DNA of 6,771 nucleotides, taken from the NCBI GenBank assembly GCA_026386835.1, contig JAPLMV010000051.1, forward strand, positions 1 through 6,771, read 5' to 3'. Origin of the DNA: Planctomycetota bacterium (GTDB taxonomy: Bacteria; Planctomycetota; Phycisphaerae; Sedimentisphaerales; Anaerobacaceae). The notes below the pieces were generated by a model. That model was given only the letters and a program-made list of their open reading frames with translations, did not search any database and had not been told where the DNA came from. Made by a program: the position numbers and the translations under genes. Below, in pieces: positions 4,627 through 6,771 of the stretch (positions are counted from its first letter, which is position 1; every line of letters begins with the position of its first letter).

Positions 4627-6354
4627 ATGGCAGTTAAACAGTTGGCATTTGAATCAGAGGCAAGAGCAGGGCTGCTGGCAGGTGTGGAAAAATTAGCGGC
4701 AGCAGTAAAGACTACGCTTGGCCCGCGGGGCAGAACCGCAATTATCGATAAAGGATGGGGCGCACCGCTGGTAACCAAAGACGGCGTAACGGTGGCTGAG
4801 GAAATCGAGCTAATCGACAAGAACGAAAATATGGGCGCCAAACTTGTAAGAGAAGCGGCCAGCAAGACCTCGAAAGTAGCAGGCGACGGCACAACAACGG
4901 CAACGATACTAACCGAGGCAATGTTCAAAGAGGCATACCGCAATCTTACGGCAGGGGCAGATGCGATGTCACTGAACCGCGGGATGCAAAAGGCAGTCAA
5001 AGCGGTAACCGAAAAGCTGGCTTCATTAGCCAAGCCAATCGACATATCCAAAAACACGGACATAATCAACGTCGCATCCATTTCGGCAAATAACGATATG
5101 GAAATCGGAAAGAAAATGGCAGATGCGTTTATGAAGGTGGGCAAGGACGGCGGAATCTCCGTTGAAGAGGGCAAGAGTCTTGAGACAACGGTTGAATTTG
5201 TAGAGGGTATGCAGTTCGACCGCGGGTATCTTTCGCCTCACTTTGTGACGGACCCGGAGCGAATGGTCTGCGAGCTCGAAAAGCCATACATACTTGTTTT
5301 TGAAGACAAAATCAACAATGTGGCCAAGTTTATTCCGATGCTTGAAAAGGTTGTGAAGAGCAAACGGCCATTACTGATTATCGCAGAGGACGTTGAAAGC
5401 GAGGTATTGGCGACATTAGTAGTCAATAAACTTAAAGGTGTTCTGCAGTGTGCAGCGGTAAAGGCGCCGGGCTACGGCGACCGAAGAAGGGCGATGCTGG
5501 AGGATATAGCAGTGCTGACCGGTGCAGAGCCGATTTTCAAGGATTTGGGAATTGAACTCGAAGGCATCAGCGTAAAACAGTTAGGCCAGGCCAAGAAAGT
5601 AACTATCGACAACGATAAAACAATCATTGTAGAGGGAGCCGGCAGTGAAAAGGCCATCAGCGGCAGGATAAAACAAATTCAAAGCGAAATCGAAGCTACA
5701 ACAAGCGATTATGACAGCGAGAAGCTGCAGGAGCGGCTTGCAAGACTGACCGGCGGTGTGGCACAAATTAACGTCGGGGCGGCGAGCGAGGCTGAAATGA
5801 AGGAAATAAAGGCGAGAATAGAAGATGCGCTTCATGCGACAAGAGCAGCCATCGAAGAAGGTATTGTTCCCGGCGGCGGAGTCGCGTTACTGCGGGCTAT
5901 TCCAGTTTTGGAAAAAATGAAGCTTGAAGGCATCAGGTGCATCGATGCAGTCAGGCAATTGAAGCTCGAAGGCGATGAGAAAACCGGCGCTGATATTGTG
6001 GCAAAGGCATTGACGTCGCCGTGCTACTGGATAGCAGCCAATGCGGGAGCAACGGCGAATATCGTTGTAAGCAAGGTTGCCGAGGGTAAGGGCGGCTTCG
6101 GTTATAACGCGGATGCCGACAGATATGAAGACCTGCTTGAGGCGGGCATTATCGACCCTGCGAAGGTAACGAGAATCGCTTTGCAAAATGCGGTCAGTAT
6201 AGCAGGACTATTGCTGACTACGGATTGCCTTGTTACCGAAAAGCCGAAAGACAAAGAGGATTCGCCTCCAGGTGCCGGCGGTATGGGTGGAATGGGTGGG
6301 ATGGGAGGCGGCATGGGTGGAATAGGTGGCATGGGCGGTATGGATATGATGTAA
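4627..6354 (+). CDS. groEL: Chaperonin GroEL (60 kDa), first copy
   Basis: A full-length cytosolic chaperonin of 575 residues that, as stacked heptameric rings with GroES, folds proteins using ATP. The ATP-site signatures are intact: TLGPRGR (30-36), TKDGVTV with Asp52, GDGTTTA with Asp87 (86-92), and EDALHATRAA with Asp400 (E. coli Asp398) before PGGGVALLRA. The C-terminus is a GGM-rich tail ending MDMM, as in canonical GroELs. AAGGAG lies 7 nt upstream of the ATG. Between VALLRA and GADIV there are about 13 residues more than in E. coli GroEL. The extra stretch lies between two KLEG motifs (432-435 and 446-449) and corresponds to the E. coli loop at 430-434, near the inter-ring contact Glu434. 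It is followed 36 nt later by groES and then by another groEL, and is preceded by a sigma-54 promoter, so it may be a specialised or conditionally expressed copy. Confidence 0.98.
   Translation: MAVKQLAFESEARAGLLAGVEKLAAAVKTTLGPRGRTAIIDKGWGAPLVTKDGVTVAEEIELIDKNENMGAKLVREAASKTSKVAGDGTTTATILTEAMFKEAYRNLTAGADAMSLNRGMQKAVKAVTEKLASLAKPIDISKNTDIINVASISANNDMEIGKKMADAFMKVGKDGGISVEEGKSLETTVEFVEGMQFDRGYLSPHFVTDPERMVCELEKPYILVFEDKINNVAKFIPMLEKVVKSKRPLLIIAEDVESEVLATLVVNKLKGVLQCAAVKAPGYGDRRRAMLEDIAVLTGAEPIFKDLGIELEGISVKQLGQAKKVTIDNDKTIIVEGAGSEKAISGRIKQIQSEIEATTSDYDSEKLQERLARLTGGVAQINVGAASEAEMKEIKARIEDALHATRAAIEEGIVPGGGVALLRAIPVLEKMKLEGIRCIDAVRQLKLEGDEKTGADIVAKALTSPCYWIAANAGATANIVVSKVAEGKGGFGYNADADRYEDLLEAGIIDPAKVTRIALQNAVSIAGLLLTTDCLVTEKPKDKEDSPPGAGGMGGMGGMGGGMGGIGGMGGMDMM
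5918..5973 (+). repeat. 14-bp direct repeat bracketing a 42-bp in-frame insertion in groEL
   Basis: TGAAGCTTGAAGGC (5918-5931) recurs at 5960-5973 with one synonymous change (CTT to CTC), exactly 42 bp apart. It encodes the duplicated KLEG motif. Removing one repeat plus the spacer (14 codons) would restore roughly the usual GroEL loop length. Confidence 0.75.
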
Positions 6355-6390
6355 GAGAACATAGAAGAAAAAAATTAATAGGAGTAAGTT

Positions 6391-6681
6391 ATGAAACTTG
6401 TACCTTTGGATGACAGAGTTGTAATAAAGCAATTAGAGGCGGAAGGAAAAACGGCAGGGGGGATTTATCTTCCTGACACAGCAAAAGAAAAACCGCAAAT
6501 GGGTAAGGTGATAGCTGTCGGACCCGGTAAACAGTTAGACGACGGCAAACGCGGAAAAATGTCGGTAAAGAAAAACGACGAGGTCATTTATGCCAAGTAT
6601 ATCGGCAACGATGTTGAAATCGACGGCGAAAAATATGTGATTCTGCATGAGAGCGATATACTCGGGATAACAGAGAAGTAG
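6391..6681 (+). CDS. groES: Co-chaperonin GroES (10 kDa)
   Basis: This 96-residue protein has the normal GroES length and fold signature. LVPLDDRVVIKQLEAE is the N-terminal strand, followed by the mobile loop KTAGGIYLPDTAKEKP (about 20-35), whose hydrophobic IYL tripeptide replaces the IVL that docks on the GroEL apical domain. Then come GKVIAVGPGK and, after the roof region, DEVIYAKYIGNDVEIDGEKYVILHESDILG. It forms the heptameric lid of the GroEL cage. AGGAG lies 6 nt before the ATG. It is placed after a groEL and before a second groEL rather than at the head of the operon, so a single GroES may serve both chaperonins. Confidence 0.98.
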   Translation: MKLVPLDDRVVIKQLEAEGKTAGGIYLPDTAKEKPQMGKVIAVGPGKQLDDGKRGKMSVKKNDEVIYAKYIGNDVEIDGEKYVILHESDILGITEK

Positions 6682-6686
6682 GAAGA

Positions 6687-6709
6687 AGTTCGTAGTTCAG
6701 AGTTCGCAG
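6687..6709. repeat. Short tandem repeat, 3 x 7 bp (AGTTCNN), between groES and second groEL
   Basis: AGTTC recurs at 6687, 6694 and 6701 in the 70-nt spacer. It belongs to the same style of short degenerate tandem array as those at 830-1678. No terminator hairpin is visible, so transcription probably continues into the next gene. Confidence 0.65.
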
Positions 6710-6751
6710 AAGGAATTGAATTAAGATTGATAAATAAAAGAGGTAACGAAA

Positions 6752-6771
6752 ATGGCAAAACAATTAATGTT
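6752..6771 (+). CDS. groEL: Second GroEL, N-terminus only (runs off window)
   Basis: ATG at 6752 starts MAKQLM, the standard N-terminus of canonical GroEL (compare MAVKQLAF in the first copy). A purine-rich AGAGG (6739-6743) lies 8 nt upstream. Only six codons and two bases are visible, so the identification rests on these residues, the position directly after groES, and the operon context. If correct, the operon is groEL-groES-groEL. Confidence 0.75.

Noticed and set aside
4608..5174. 188-codon frame antisense to groEL, and GGM-tail antisense frames (6102-6432)
   Set aside because: They are shadows of strongly conserved GroEL coding sequence; the proline-rich one is the complement of the GGM tail.

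Overview
The window looks like a chromosomal segment of an environmental bacterium. The best guess is a planctomycete of the Phycisphaerae/Sedimentisphaerales type. That guess rests on the look of the GroEL and integrase proteins, the moderate G+C content and the many short degenerate repeats between genes. It is an impression, not a tested assignment.

Left edge (1-730): the catalytic half of a tyrosine recombinase enters from outside the window and runs antisense through a complete tRNA-Pro(GGG) gene (651-725, minus strand). A tRNA promoter lies just to the right. This is the usual layout of an integrated element sitting at the 3' end of a tRNA, so the element body should lie to the left of the window and the sequence to the right should be older chromosome. 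The recombinase stop codon lies beyond the tRNA.

Repeat-rich gap (731-1764): I see no credible gene here. The stretch is a mosaic of short degenerate tandem repeats with periods of about 8-11 bp, an 18-bp direct repeat, a long hairpin, and a 118-nt nested inverted-repeat element (1412-1529). That element has an 8-bp closing stem and three internal arms, and could be a small MITE-like unit or a structured RNA.

Restriction-modification-like operon (1765-4080, minus strand): a beta-class DNA methyltransferase carries a C-terminal Mrr-like PD-(D/E)xK nuclease domain. It is followed 12 bp later by an HNH nuclease gene whose Shine-Dalgarno overlaps the methyltransferase stop codon. One methyltransferase and two nuclease modules in one transcription unit suggest a compact defence system.

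Second gap (4081-4626): this holds REP-like palindromes, G-runs and, at its right end, an apparently perfect sigma-54 promoter (TGGCAC-N5-TTGCA) upstream of the chaperonin genes.

Chaperonin operon (4627-6771, plus strand): groEL, then groES, then the first codons of a second groEL that leaves the window. The order groEL-groES-groEL is unusual. The first GroEL keeps the catalytic aspartates and a GGM tail, but has an in-frame insertion of about 14 residues in the equatorial domain flanked by a duplicated KLEG motif. The sigma-54 promoter suggests activator-dependent expression of this copy; no CIRCE element was seen.
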